DNA of 64,000 nucleotides from Francisella frigiditurris (lineage in GTDB: Bacteria; Pseudomonadota; Gammaproteobacteria; Francisellales; Francisellaceae). Shown one piece after another: positions 43,296 to 52,493 of this stretch; position 1 is the stretch's first letter, and each line of letters starts with the position of its first letter. The stretch lies in the NCBI RefSeq assembly GCF_001880225.1, contig NZ_CP009654.1:124001-188000 (forward strand), in the 5' to 3' direction. The position numbers and the translations under genes are program-made. The notes below the pieces were generated by a model. The model made no database searches and was not told the DNA's origin. It saw only the letters and a program-made list of their open reading frames with translations.

Positions 43296-44594
43296 CTAGT
43301 TATTGATAGATCGAGCAAAAACATTATCTATTTCTTTAAGATATGTCTTTTTAATACCTTCAAAATCCATTTCTGGAACAGTTAAATCTGTACCATGCTC
43401 ATCTTTCATTATTTTCTCTAATTTCTTAGAAAATGATTCACCCTGTTTAAGGTCAAAAGCTACTTGTTGAACTATCTTATAGCAATCCTCACGCATAAAT
43501 GGTGTATTTGCAATTAAGAAATGTAAATAGAAACTAGATAGATAAGAGCTATTGTTTCTTACTCTATCTTCTATAATATCTTTCTGAACTACAAGATTAT
43601 CAATTGTATTTTTCATCCTACGTAACGCATAAACCATTATTCCAAAGTTATCTGGAAGATAAAAACGTTCTGCTGAAGAGTGAGAAATATCTCTTTCATG
43701 CCACAATACGCAATTCTCTAACGCGATAGAAACATGTGATCTAAGCATTCTAGCCATACCAGTTAAGTTCTCTGTAGAGATTGGGTTTTTCTTATGTGGC
43801 ATAGTTGATGAACCTTTTTGGCCTTTAGAAAAACCTTCATAAACCTCAAAAACATCACTTCTGTGTAAGTGTCTGATTTCCACAGCTAATCTTTCAATAG
43901 CTGATGCAATAATACCATGGATAGAGATAAGCTTAGCAATTCTATCTCTTGGAATAACTTGAGTAGAAACATTCTCAACAGGTAAGCCTAAAATATCTGC
44001 CGCTTTCTTCTCATCTTCTGTAGTTAAGATACAGTAGTTACCAACTGCCCCAGAGAACTGTACTGTTAAGCCATCTTTTTGGAAATCTTTTAAATCTTTT
44101 AGCCTACGCTTAAACTCAACATATGAACCAAGGAATTTTTGACCAAAACTCATAGGCTCAGCAAACATACCATGACTTCTACCCATTGTGATAATTCTCT
44201 TAGTCTGCTCTGCTTTTGCTAATAACGAATCACAAAGAGCTTCTAAGTCTTCAACTACATGCTCTAAAGACTCGCGTATTTGTAAACTAAGAGCTGAATC
44301 TATAATGTCTGATGATGTAACACCGAAGTGGAAAAACTTCCCAGTTTCAGCAGTAAATTGCTCTGCGATAGATGTACAAAACGCGATAATATCATGCTTT
44401 GTAACTTTCTCAATCTCATCTACTCTTTCTGGTCTAACTTCAGCCTTTTCACGGATTTTAGCTGCTGTACCTTTTGGTACCATTTTATCTTCTAACGCTT
44501 CTAAAATAGCTAGCTCAACTTCAAGCATCTTACGATATTTATTTTCATCATCCCAAATCTTTGAAATCTCTGCTACATCATATCTCTTTATCAT
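43296..44594 (-). CDS. purB: Adenylosuccinate lyase
   Basis: A 432-residue fumarase/aspartase-superfamily enzyme with the signature GSSTMPHKKNP, the GRSHGMFAEP region with the catalytic histidine, and TSSDIIDSA. It cleaves SAICAR and adenylosuccinate, acting twice in purine synthesis. It is of the shorter (about 430 residue) PurB type rather than the 456-residue E. coli type. purL and purF lie in the same window, 4-9 kb away, on the same strand. Confidence 0.97.
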   Translation of the reverse strand: MIKRYDVAEISKIWDDENKYRKMLEVELAILEALEDKMVPKGTAAKIREKAEVRPERVDEIEKVTKHDIIAFCTSIAEQFTAETGKFFHFGVTSSDIIDSALSLQIRESLEHVVEDLEALCDSLLAKAEQTKRIITMGRSHGMFAEPMSFGQKFLGSYVEFKRRLKDLKDFQKDGLTVQFSGAVGNYCILTTEDEKKAADILGLPVENVSTQVIPRDRIAKLISIHGIIASAIERLAVEIRHLHRSDVFEVYEGFSKGQKGSSTMPHKKNPISTENLTGMARMLRSHVSIALENCVLWHERDISHSSAERFYLPDNFGIMVYALRRMKNTIDNLVVQKDIIEDRVRNNSSYLSSFYLHFLIANTPFMREDCYKIVQQVAFDLKQGESFSKKLEKIMKDEHGTDLTVPEMDFEGIKKTYLKEIDNVFARSINN

Positions 44595-44716
44595 TTCCTA
44601 ATTCCTATTTATTTAACTAAGAGCTTTTAAAAAATTAATAATAATTATACTATCTCTAGAAAGCATATTGAAACTTATTAATAAAAATATTAAATCTGGA
44701 GTTTTAATAAAAATAT

Positions 44717-45397
44717 ATGAAAAAACTATTAATCTTAATTGTTACAATCACCCTATCAAGTTGCTCTACTTTCATGACATCATATAAGGGTCCAATATTT
44801 AACGGTAGTGACTATGTCTCCACAGATGTGGGTACAACATACCATTATAAAAGAGTCACCTTAGAGGATAATAGTGAAATCTTATTAGAAATAAAAATAG
44901 AAAACTGTAATAAAGATAAAACACTATGTACTTACTCTACTAAGATATTTAATGCTAATGATAAGTTAGAAGGTAAGTACAACATGGACTATATAATAAA
45001 AAATGGCTCTGTACATATAGTTGATAAAATATATAAACAAGGCTCGCTATTATTACCTGCAAAACTAGAACTTGGTAAAGAAGTAAATCTAATAAACCAA
45101 GAAGAATATGGAGAAGTTCCAGAGAAACTAGTTATAACCAAAGAAATACCTAGTATCACAGTTAACAATAATGAGTATAAAGATTGTATCAACATAATAT
45201 TTGAAACAATCACACCGACCGAATCAAAAGATTTAAAGGTAGTTACTAATCAAATTTCTTGTAAAAATATTGGTGCTGTGAACAAAGAATTGGCAATACT
45301 CTATCGTGTTCGTCTTAACCGAGATATAAATGATAATAACTTCACACTTTATCAAACGTATCTAGATACTTTACAAGAAATCACTCATGACAAATAA
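44717..45397 (+). CDS. Putative lipoprotein of unknown function
   Basis: A 226-residue protein with a lipoprotein signal peptide: MKKLLILIVTITLSSC, lipobox LSSC with the modified cysteine at residue 16, followed by STFMTS. The mature part is lysine/asparagine rich and probably beta-rich (THYHYKRVTLEDNSEILLEIK-type alternation), with an internal CNKDKTLC cysteine pair. No family is recognised. The serine after the cysteine suggests sorting to the outer membrane. It is flanked by oppositely oriented purB and aldose epimerase genes, so it is probably monocistronic. Confidence 0.75.
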   Translation: MKKLLILIVTITLSSCSTFMTSYKGPIFNGSDYVSTDVGTTYHYKRVTLEDNSEILLEIKIENCNKDKTLCTYSTKIFNANDKLEGKYNMDYIIKNGSVHIVDKIYKQGSLLLPAKLELGKEVNLINQEEYGEVPEKLVITKEIPSITVNNNEYKDCINIIFETITPTESKDLKVVTNQISCKNIGAVNKELAILYRVRLNRDINDNNFTLYQTYLDTLQEITHDK

Positions 45398-45415
45398 AGT
45401 CTAGAAAACTAAAAT

Positions 45416-46276
45416 CTAATAACCAAATTCTATAGAATAACTACGACTAAATTTTTCTTGTGGCTGGATATCAATATTACCAATACGATACTCAATATCA
45501 ACACCCATACCTAGTGTATCACTTCTGCCACACCATGGCTCGATACATACATACGGAGCATTAGCTTTTGGTTTTGACCATAGCCCTAAATATTCAAAGC
45601 CATCAAAAGTAACTTCTATATATCGATCTGAACCTTTTTCAGCCAATCTAACTTTCTTGTCCGAGAAACCGCTATACACTAAAGCATCATTATCAAAAGT
45701 ATGATTACTTAACTGCACTTTGGATATTTTAAAATGCTTAGTTTCTCCCGTATAAAAAGCCTCTGGTGTAATTGGATGAAAATCTAATTTTTGTTCTGTA
45801 AAGGTAATTTCATAATCACTAAACTGATGCTTATCATCAAAAGGACAGGCAAAAGCTGGATGTGCCCCAAAACCACAGAATGCAACGCCTTCATCAAGAT
45901 TTATAATATTGTATTCTGTGATAAGTTTATTAGCGTCAAGAGTATATGTAACTTCAAACCTTAACTTAAATGGATAGTTATCAGCTGTAGTCTCCATTGC
46001 TAGTACAACACTGTTTTCACTATGAAAAACAATATCAAATATAGTATGACGAGCAAGTCCATGATTACCCATAGGATATTCTTTACCTTGATACTTGATT
46101 TTATTATTGTGTGATTTACCAACTACCGGAAATAGTACAGGTGAAACTCCAGCCCATATTAGACCATCACCAGACCACATATACTCATGATTACTAGCAA
46201 TATTCCTTACACTCTGGACTTCTGCGCCTAGTAAGTTAATTTCAACTTGTAAAGTATCACTTTCGATTGTCACCAT
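45416..46276 (-). CDS. Aldose 1-epimerase family protein (LacX-like)
   Basis: A 286-residue beta-sandwich epimerase with SPVLFPVVGKSHNNKI, the catalytic histidine candidates in MGNHGLARH and FGAHPAFACPF, and the C-terminal YLGLWSKPKANAPYVCIEPW with the glutamate general base. This pattern fits the LacX/YphB branch of galactose-mutarotase-like proteins, which interconvert sugar anomers; the physiological sugar is unclear. The upstream gap (46277-46460) holds a perfect 8-bp palindrome that could be its operator. Confidence 0.88.
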   Translation of the reverse strand: MVTIESDTLQVEINLLGAEVQSVRNIASNHEYMWSGDGLIWAGVSPVLFPVVGKSHNNKIKYQGKEYPMGNHGLARHTIFDIVFHSENSVVLAMETTADNYPFKLRFEVTYTLDANKLITEYNIINLDEGVAFCGFGAHPAFACPFDDKHQFSDYEITFTEQKLDFHPITPEAFYTGETKHFKISKVQLSNHTFDNDALVYSGFSDKKVRLAEKGSDRYIEVTFDGFEYLGLWSKPKANAPYVCIEPWCGRSDTLGMGVDIEYRIGNIDIQPQEKFSRSYSIEFGY

Positions 46277-46384
46277 AAGAACCCCCTCTTCACTATTAAT
46301 AAAGAAATGAAAGTCTAATAATATTTAACAGCAATTCCTATTTAAAACTTTTCAATATTTCTTAATGTTTTACATTAATTTTTA

Positions 46385-46402
46385 GTATTGTTACAACAAT
46401 AC
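46385..46402. promoter_or_regulatory. Perfect palindrome upstream of the aldose epimerase gene
   Basis: GTATTGTTACAACAATAC has two perfect 8-bp arms around a 2-base centre, typical of a dimeric repressor site. It lies about 110 bases upstream of the epimerase start and about 60 bases after the end of the HNH gene. A second, shorter inverted repeat (TTAATGT, ACATTAA at 46362-46378) lies beside it. No T-run follows on the minus strand, so a terminator is less likely. Confidence 0.45.
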
Positions 46403-46460
46403 CATGCTGATTAAAGAATCCTCTTTTTTGATAAAAGATTATATTTTCTCCTAATTTCAG

Positions 46461-47432
46461 TTACCTTTTTAAAATTTGTTGTCGATGATAGTTTAGATAT
46501 TCTTCTCTACCATCAACCTGCAAGTGTTTAAATATTTTATCATCGGATATTCCTAGCTTTGAGTAAGTCATATTCGACAAAAACGGAGAAAGAATACTTT
46601 TTTTATCATCCGTAAAAGACAAAAACCCACGATCAAAAAGAAAATCAAAAGTTGGAGTCAACATAAATCCATTTAGTGGGTCTGTTTTCTCAAAGTCATT
46701 TGATTTTGCCCATGGTTTAATATGACTAGCTATCAGAATTCTATCATCAGAAACTAATGTTATTGGACAAAATGGGCATAGTTTTAATAATTCTTCTCTA
46801 TATTTACCCTGCCCAATCCTAGCTTGTGTTAATAAGCGTTTTTCTTGAACATCTTTAATATTATTAACTTGTCTTTGCTCTTTCTCAATTATATAAGGAT
46901 GTTCCTCATTACCAAAGTAATCTGCAAAAAGTCTGAAATAATAGCTTAACCCACCATTTTCCCCTAAGAGCTTTACAACAGATATATATGTTATGTTTGG
47001 TAATGATAACTCTCTTATAAGTTTATATCCCCTATCAGAAGAATTTATATAAACTCTTGGGCCTGAAATTTGCGTTTGCTCTGTAACAATAAAATCAATT
47101 TTTTCGGGTAGTTTCTCTACCTCTTTTTTTCTTTTCTCCCAAAGTTTTGGGAGCAAGTCTTTACTTATATAGGGCTGTTCAGGATTTATATACTCTGCTT
47201 TAGTGTCATCTAAATATTTAAGTAAATCTCTTTTCAGAAGGAAACATGGGAGCTCAAAGCCCTCAAATCCAAAAATACTTCTTGTATCTTTATTATCATT
47301 CCCTATATATAGCTTAGCTTCTCCATTTCCCCCACCTATTTTATTTTGACGAACAACAAATGAATCAGCTATCGTAATTTTTTCTTTAGTATCCTCGACT
47401 TTATATTGCTTATCTAATATTTCAATTTTCAT
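46461..47432 (-). CDS. HNH-family restriction endonuclease (putative, type II)
   Basis: A 323-residue protein whose C-terminal part (about 215-275) holds an HNH nuclease core: LCPFC (C219, C222), ASHIKPW (H237) and NGFMLTPTFDFLFDRG (N254). The N-terminal 200 residues match no domain I recognise and may hold DNA recognition. It starts 9 bases after the C5-methyltransferase gene with a GAGAT just upstream, the classic arrangement of a type II restriction-modification pair. The recognition sequence cannot be told from sequence alone. Confidence 0.82.
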   Translation of the reverse strand: MKIEILDKQYKVEDTKEKITIADSFVVRQNKIGGGNGEAKLYIGNDNKDTRSIFGFEGFELPCFLLKRDLLKYLDDTKAEYINPEQPYISKDLLPKLWEKRKKEVEKLPEKIDFIVTEQTQISGPRVYINSSDRGYKLIRELSLPNITYISVVKLLGENGGLSYYFRLFADYFGNEEHPYIIEKEQRQVNNIKDVQEKRLLTQARIGQGKYREELLKLCPFCPITLVSDDRILIASHIKPWAKSNDFEKTDPLNGFMLTPTFDFLFDRGFLSFTDDKKSILSPFLSNMTYSKLGISDDKIFKHLQVDGREEYLNYHRQQILKR

Positions 47433-47441
47433 ACTTTTATC

Positions 47442-48596
47442 TCACACAACTCTAGTAATATCCATCTGTTTTAATATAGCTATAAAAACATCTACCACTA
47501 TACTATTTCCTGCCTGTCTATACATCTGAGTATCACTAACAACTTGTTTAAAATCATCTCTAAATCCCATTAATCTTAAACACTCTCTTGGTGTTAATTT
47601 ACGAATCCTTCCTGTGTGAGTAACATAATTATCAACACCAGCCCTATGCATTTTATGCATTGTTTGCAAAAGTGGTCTTGCAATTTCTAAGTCAGTCTCT
47701 GTTCGAGTTTTAAAATTCTTTGTACCTGATGACAAAACATATTTCTCTACTTTATCAGATAAATAATATTTCTCTTCAACCTCATTAACATCAAAAATAA
47801 ACTCATTATAGTAATTATACACCTCCTCAAAAATGAAATCTCCATGCCAGTTAAACTGCTGATTTGCTTTTTGACAAAGTGCTATATCTCCATTTATCTG
47901 AGTATATCTCTTTAACCTATTCTTTGAACTAGTAACGAATTTAATTCCTTTTTCTTTCAGATAGTATTTTGAATCAATATAGTCTTCCAGTAAATCTTGC
48001 ATTTTTAATTCTAAGCCTATAGGTTCAGGAAACTCAAAATTTACTTTAGGATCTTTAAAACCAACAACAAAAATACGCTCTCTATGTTGCGGAATACCAT
48101 AATCTTTAGAGTTTAAAACCTTATAATAGTATTTATATCCAAGCTCATTAAAGGTACTTTTTACTACATCAAAAGTATTCCCATTATCATGATTAATTAA
48201 CCCTTTAACATTCTCATAAATAAAAACCTTTGGCTGAACTTCTTTAACAACTCTAGCGAAATCATAAAATAAAGTTCCTCTAGTATCATCCAAACCTTTT
48301 CTTTTACCTACCATAGAAAAAGCCTGACAAGGACTTCCTCCTACTAGAATATCTACTTGTTTATGATACTTTCTAGCATCAAAAGTTGTTATATCATCAT
48401 GCCAATCCCTTTCTGAAACTTTATAATTTGCCATATAACTTTGTTTGACAAATTTATCAATATCTCCAGCAAAAACGATCTCTGTATCTAAATTTAAACG
48501 CTGAAAAGCATGCTCTATCGCCCCAATACCTGAAAAAACTGTTGCTAATCTAATTTTTGCATTAGAATTTATAAACTTCTTTTCTTGCCAACTCAT
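47442..48596 (-). CDS. DNA (cytosine-5)-methyltransferase
   Basis: A 384-residue C5-methylase with motifs in order: I (ATVFSGIGAIEHAF), IV (GGSPCQAFS, catalytic Cys90), VI (YENVKGL), VIII (GIPQHRERIFVVGF), IX (RKLTPRECLRLMGF) and X (YRQAGNSIVVDVF). The segment between VIII and IX (about 205-320) is the target-recognition region. Its AAAGGA ribosome binding site overlaps the purL stop codon, and the start lies 9 bases after purL, so it is translated from the purine transcript. It protects host DNA from the downstream HNH enzyme. Confidence 0.95.
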   Translation of the reverse strand: MSWQEKKFINSNAKIRLATVFSGIGAIEHAFQRLNLDTEIVFAGDIDKFVKQSYMANYKVSERDWHDDITTFDARKYHKQVDILVGGSPCQAFSMVGKRKGLDDTRGTLFYDFARVVKEVQPKVFIYENVKGLINHDNGNTFDVVKSTFNELGYKYYYKVLNSKDYGIPQHRERIFVVGFKDPKVNFEFPEPIGLELKMQDLLEDYIDSKYYLKEKGIKFVTSSKNRLKRYTQINGDIALCQKANQQFNWHGDFIFEEVYNYYNEFIFDVNEVEEKYYLSDKVEKYVLSSGTKNFKTRTETDLEIARPLLQTMHKMHRAGVDNYVTHTGRIRKLTPRECLRLMGFRDDFKQVVSDTQMYRQAGNSIVVDVFIAILKQMDITRVV

Positions 48597-48605
48597 GAAT
48601 ATCCT

Positions 48606-51600
48606 TTACCCAACCCACTTCCTAGCATTTCTAAACATTCTCATCCAAACTGAATATTCATCGTATTCTGTTGGAATCCATGAATTTGTGATAGCTCTAT
48701 ATACACGCTCTGGATGTGGCATCATGATTTGTACACGACCATTTAAAGCAGTAAGAGCTGTGATCCCACCCTTTGCACCATTTGGATTTTGAGGGTATTT
48801 TTCAGTAGCTTTACCATTGTTATCTACATATTTTAAAGCTATTTGATTACTTGATAACAATGCTCTTTCTTGTGCAACATTTTCAAATAATGGACGACCC
48901 TCACCATGAGCAATAGCAATAGGAGCTCTAGTGCCAGCCATGCCATCAAACCAAATAGAATCTGATTTTTGGATTTCCACCATAGATGTTCTAGCTTCAA
49001 ACTGTTCAGATTCATTTTTTATAAATATTGGCCAATTTTCAGCCCCTTTAATAAGAGGTTTTAATTGGGCAAACATCTGGCATCCATTACAAACACCTAG
49101 AGCAACTGTGTCATTTCTATTAAAGAATTTACTAAAATCTGCTTTCAGCTTTTCACTAAATAAAACATTCTTAGCCCAGCCGCCACCAGCACCAAGAACA
49201 TCCCCGTAAGAGAAACCACCACAAGCAACTAATGCTTTAAACTCATCTAAGTTCACTCTACCCGTGTGTAGATCTGACATATGCACATCCACAGCCTCAA
49301 AACCAGCCGTTGTGAATGCTGCGCCCATTTCCACATGGCCATTTACACCCTGCTCTCTAAGCACTGCAATCTTTGGCTTACGCATATTTATAAATGGTGC
49401 TGTAATATCTTCCTCAAGATTAAAAGTAGTATGTAAATGCAAACCTTTATCTTCAGTCTCTAAAATATTATCAAACTCCTGCTTAGCACATTCACTATTA
49501 TCTCTAAGAGCCTGAATATTATAAGAAGTTTCAGCCCACCATCTTTGTAAAGTAACTCTATCATTAGAGTAAATCTCTTCACCGAAATTAAAGATACCGA
49601 TTGTATCAGTAGTATTCTGCTTAGCCACAACTTCTACTGTTATACCAGTATCAGCAAATAATGCGCCTATAAACTCAATATCTTTCTCTTTAACCTGGAT
49701 TACAGCACCTACTTCTTCAGCAAATAACTTACCAAACAAGTTTTTAGCATCTAAGGAAATATCAACACCTATATTACCAGCAAAAGCCATCTCAACTAAA
49801 GTTACAAATAATCCACCATCAGAAATATCATGATAGGCTAAGATTTTTTCTTGTTGCTTAAGTTCAGTAACTTTTTCAAAGAAAATTTTCAACTTCTTAG
49901 CGGAAACATCCGGAGCTTCATCACCAACTTGATTATAAGCTTGCGCTAAACAAGAACCCCCTAATCTACCAGTATGGTTAGAGACATCTAAGTGTATTAA
50001 AACTGTGTCATTACGCTCATGAATCATTGGCGTTAGCGTTCTTCTAGCATTCTCAACTGGGGCAAAACCAGAAATAATCAAAGAAAGTGGCGATGTAACA
50101 GATTTAGCTTCCGCATCATCTGTCCATTTTGTTCTCATAGACATAGAATCTTTACCAACTGGAATAGCTATTCCAAGCTCTGGGCAAAATTCCATACCCA
50201 CCGCTTTCACAGTTTCATAAAGTTTTTGATTTTCATCAGTATGATTAGCTGCAGCCATCCAGTTTGCAGAAAGTCTAATATCTGAAATATTTTTAATATC
50301 CGCAGCTAATAAATTTGTAATAGTTTCAGCAACTGCCATTCTACCTGAAGCTGGTGCATTTATTACAGCTAATGGAGTTCTTTCACCCATTGCCATAGCC
50401 TCACCTGCTTGACTATCTACCGTAGCTGTCGTTACAGCACAATCTGCCACTGGCACTTGCCAAGGACCAACCATCTGATCACGAGCAACCATCCCCGTAA
50501 TACTTCTATCTCCGATAGTAATAAGGAAAGACTTAGAAGCTACTGCTGGAACTTTTAATATTCTCTCTATAGCATCATCTAACTCTAGATCAGATGTATC
50601 AAATACTTTTTGTTGAGCTTTAGCTGTAGTAACTTCAATATGCATTTGCGGAGTATTTCCAAACAATACTCCCATAGGAAGATCAACAGGCTTAGTATTA
50701 AAATGCTCATCATTTAATGTAATATGCTTTTCACTGATTGCTTCCCCAACAACCGCAAATGGGCATCTTTCTCTTTTACAAAGCTGCTCAAAGAATTCTA
50801 AATTTTCTGGAGAAACGGATAACACATACCTTTCTTGTGATTCATTTGACCATATCTCTAGAGGTGATAAACCATCTTCACCTATAACAACTTTTCTAAG
50901 TTCAAAATCACCACCAACATTACCATCTTTAACAAGCTCTGGAAAAGCATTAGAGATACCACCAGCTCCAACATCATGTATAAATGTAATAGGGTTTTTC
51001 TCACCAAGTTGCCAACACTTATCTATAACTTCTTGGCATCTTCTCTCCATCTCAGCATTACCTCGCTGAACAGAGGCAAAATCAAGTTCAGAATTAGCAC
51101 CTGATGACACTACAGATGAAGCTGCTCCACCACCTAAACCAATTCTCATAGCTGGGCCGCCTAAACAAATAAGCTTAGAACCAACTTTAATATCACCCTT
51201 TTCAACATGCATTCTTTTGATGTTACCCATACCACCAGCAATCATAATTGGCTTATGATAACCAAATACTTGCTCACCAACTGATGAGTTACCAGTCTGC
51301 TCATAAGTACGGAAATATCCATTCAAATTAGGACGTCCAAATTCATTTGCATAATGCGCCCCTCCGATAGGAGCCTCTATCATAATTTGCAAAGGGCTAG
51401 CCATGTGACTTGGTTTACCATACTTTTTCATTTCCCAAGCTTGTTCAAAGTTAGGAATATTTAAGTTTGAAACTGTGAAACCTGTAAGCCCTGCTTTTGG
51501 TTTTGCTCCAAGCCCTGTAGCACCCTCATCACGAATTTCACCACCTACTCCAGTAGCAGCACCACTAAATGGAGCTATAGCTGTAGGATGGTTATGAGTC

Positions 51601-52478
51601 TCAACTTTCATCAAGATATCAACCTCTTCCTGATGATATCCATACACCCCAGTTTTTGTATTAGAGTAAAACCTTTGAGCCGTTGCACCCTCTATCACAG
51701 CAGCATTATCTTTATATGCAGACAAGACCCCTTTAGGAGCTTTATTAGTAGTGTTTTTTATCATCTTAAAAAGCGATAAATCCTGCTCTTTATTATCTAT
51801 TGTCCATTTAGCATTAAAAATCTTATGACGACAGTGTTCTGAGTTTGCTTGAGCAAACATATATAATTCCGTATCAGTCGGATTTCTTTGAAGATTCTTA
51901 TATTGCTCAGCTAAATAAGCTATTTCTTGAGTACTCAATGCTAAACCTAATTTCTTGTCAGCATCTTGTATAGCTTTCTCACCCTCTTCTAAAACATTTA
52001 CATATTCTAGAGGCTTAGGTTCACCCTTCTTAAATAGTTTCTCCAACTCAGCTTGGCTTGATAAAATTTCTTCAACCATTCTATCAAAAACTAGTTTTTT
52101 TATAGACTCCAACTCAGTGGCAGATATATTTCCCTCTACCCCATATAAAGTAGCTCTTTCCACTCTTTTAATTTTTGTTATACCAATATTATGAACAATA
52201 TCTGTTGCTTTAGATGACCATGGGGAAATTGTCCCTATTCTTGGTGCTATAATAAAAAGTTCACCTGCTGGATGAGCTACACCATATTCTTTATTATAAC
52301 TAAGTAAAGATTTTATAATTTCTTGATCTTTCTCTGTTAAATCACTGTGAAGATCTAACACATGTAAAAATTTAGCATTTATCGCTAAAACACTAGGAGC
52401 TATTTTTCTTATATCTTTTAAAAGTTTTTTCTTTCTAAATGGTGAAAGTGCACTTAAGCCATCAAAGATTCTAACCAT
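48606..52478 (-). CDS. purL: Phosphoribosylformylglycinamidine synthase (large PurL)
   Basis: A 1290-residue single-chain enzyme when started at the ATG at 52478 (MVRIFDG); a TTG two codons earlier has slightly better spacing to GGGAG, so the start is not certain. The N-terminal and two AIR-synthase-like domains include SNESQERYVLSV and THNHPTAIAPFSGAATG-type residues; the C-terminal glutaminase has GVCNGCQMFAQL, GEGR and PHPERV. It makes FGAM from FGAR with glutamine and ATP. It follows purF by 15 bases and is followed 9 bases later by the methyltransferase gene. Confidence 0.97.
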   Translation of the reverse strand: MVRIFDGLSALSPFRKKKLLKDIRKIAPSVLAINAKFLHVLDLHSDLTEKDQEIIKSLLSYNKEYGVAHPAGELFIIAPRIGTISPWSSKATDIVHNIGITKIKRVERATLYGVEGNISATELESIKKLVFDRMVEEILSSQAELEKLFKKGEPKPLEYVNVLEEGEKAIQDADKKLGLALSTQEIAYLAEQYKNLQRNPTDTELYMFAQANSEHCRHKIFNAKWTIDNKEQDLSLFKMIKNTTNKAPKGVLSAYKDNAAVIEGATAQRFYSNTKTGVYGYHQEEVDILMKVETHNHPTAIAPFSGAATGVGGEIRDEGATGLGAKPKAGLTGFTVSNLNIPNFEQAWEMKKYGKPSHMASPLQIMIEAPIGGAHYANEFGRPNLNGYFRTYEQTGNSSVGEQVFGYHKPIMIAGGMGNIKRMHVEKGDIKVGSKLICLGGPAMRIGLGGGAASSVVSSGANSELDFASVQRGNAEMERRCQEVIDKCWQLGEKNPITFIHDVGAGGISNAFPELVKDGNVGGDFELRKVVIGEDGLSPLEIWSNESQERYVLSVSPENLEFFEQLCKRERCPFAVVGEAISEKHITLNDEHFNTKPVDLPMGVLFGNTPQMHIEVTTAKAQQKVFDTSDLELDDAIERILKVPAVASKSFLITIGDRSITGMVARDQMVGPWQVPVADCAVTTATVDSQAGEAMAMGERTPLAVINAPASGRMAVAETITNLLAADIKNISDIRLSANWMAAANHTDENQKLYETVKAVGMEFCPELGIAIPVGKDSMSMRTKWTDDAEAKSVTSPLSLIISGFAPVENARRTLTPMIHERNDTVLIHLDVSNHTGRLGGSCLAQAYNQVGDEAPDVSAKKLKIFFEKVTELKQQEKILAYHDISDGGLFVTLVEMAFAGNIGVDISLDAKNLFGKLFAEEVGAVIQVKEKDIEFIGALFADTGITVEVVAKQNTTDTIGIFNFGEEIYSNDRVTLQRWWAETSYNIQALRDNSECAKQEFDNILETEDKGLHLHTTFNLEEDITAPFINMRKPKIAVLREQGVNGHVEMGAAFTTAGFEAVDVHMSDLHTGRVNLDEFKALVACGGFSYGDVLGAGGGWAKNVLFSEKLKADFSKFFNRNDTVALGVCNGCQMFAQLKPLIKGAENWPIFIKNESEQFEARTSMVEIQKSDSIWFDGMAGTRAPIAIAHGEGRPLFENVAQERALLSSNQIALKYVDNNGKATEKYPQNPNGAKGGITALTALNGRVQIMMPHPERVYRAITNSWIPTEYDEYSVWMRMFRNARKWVG

Positions 52479-52493
52479 ATTCAATAAAGCTCC

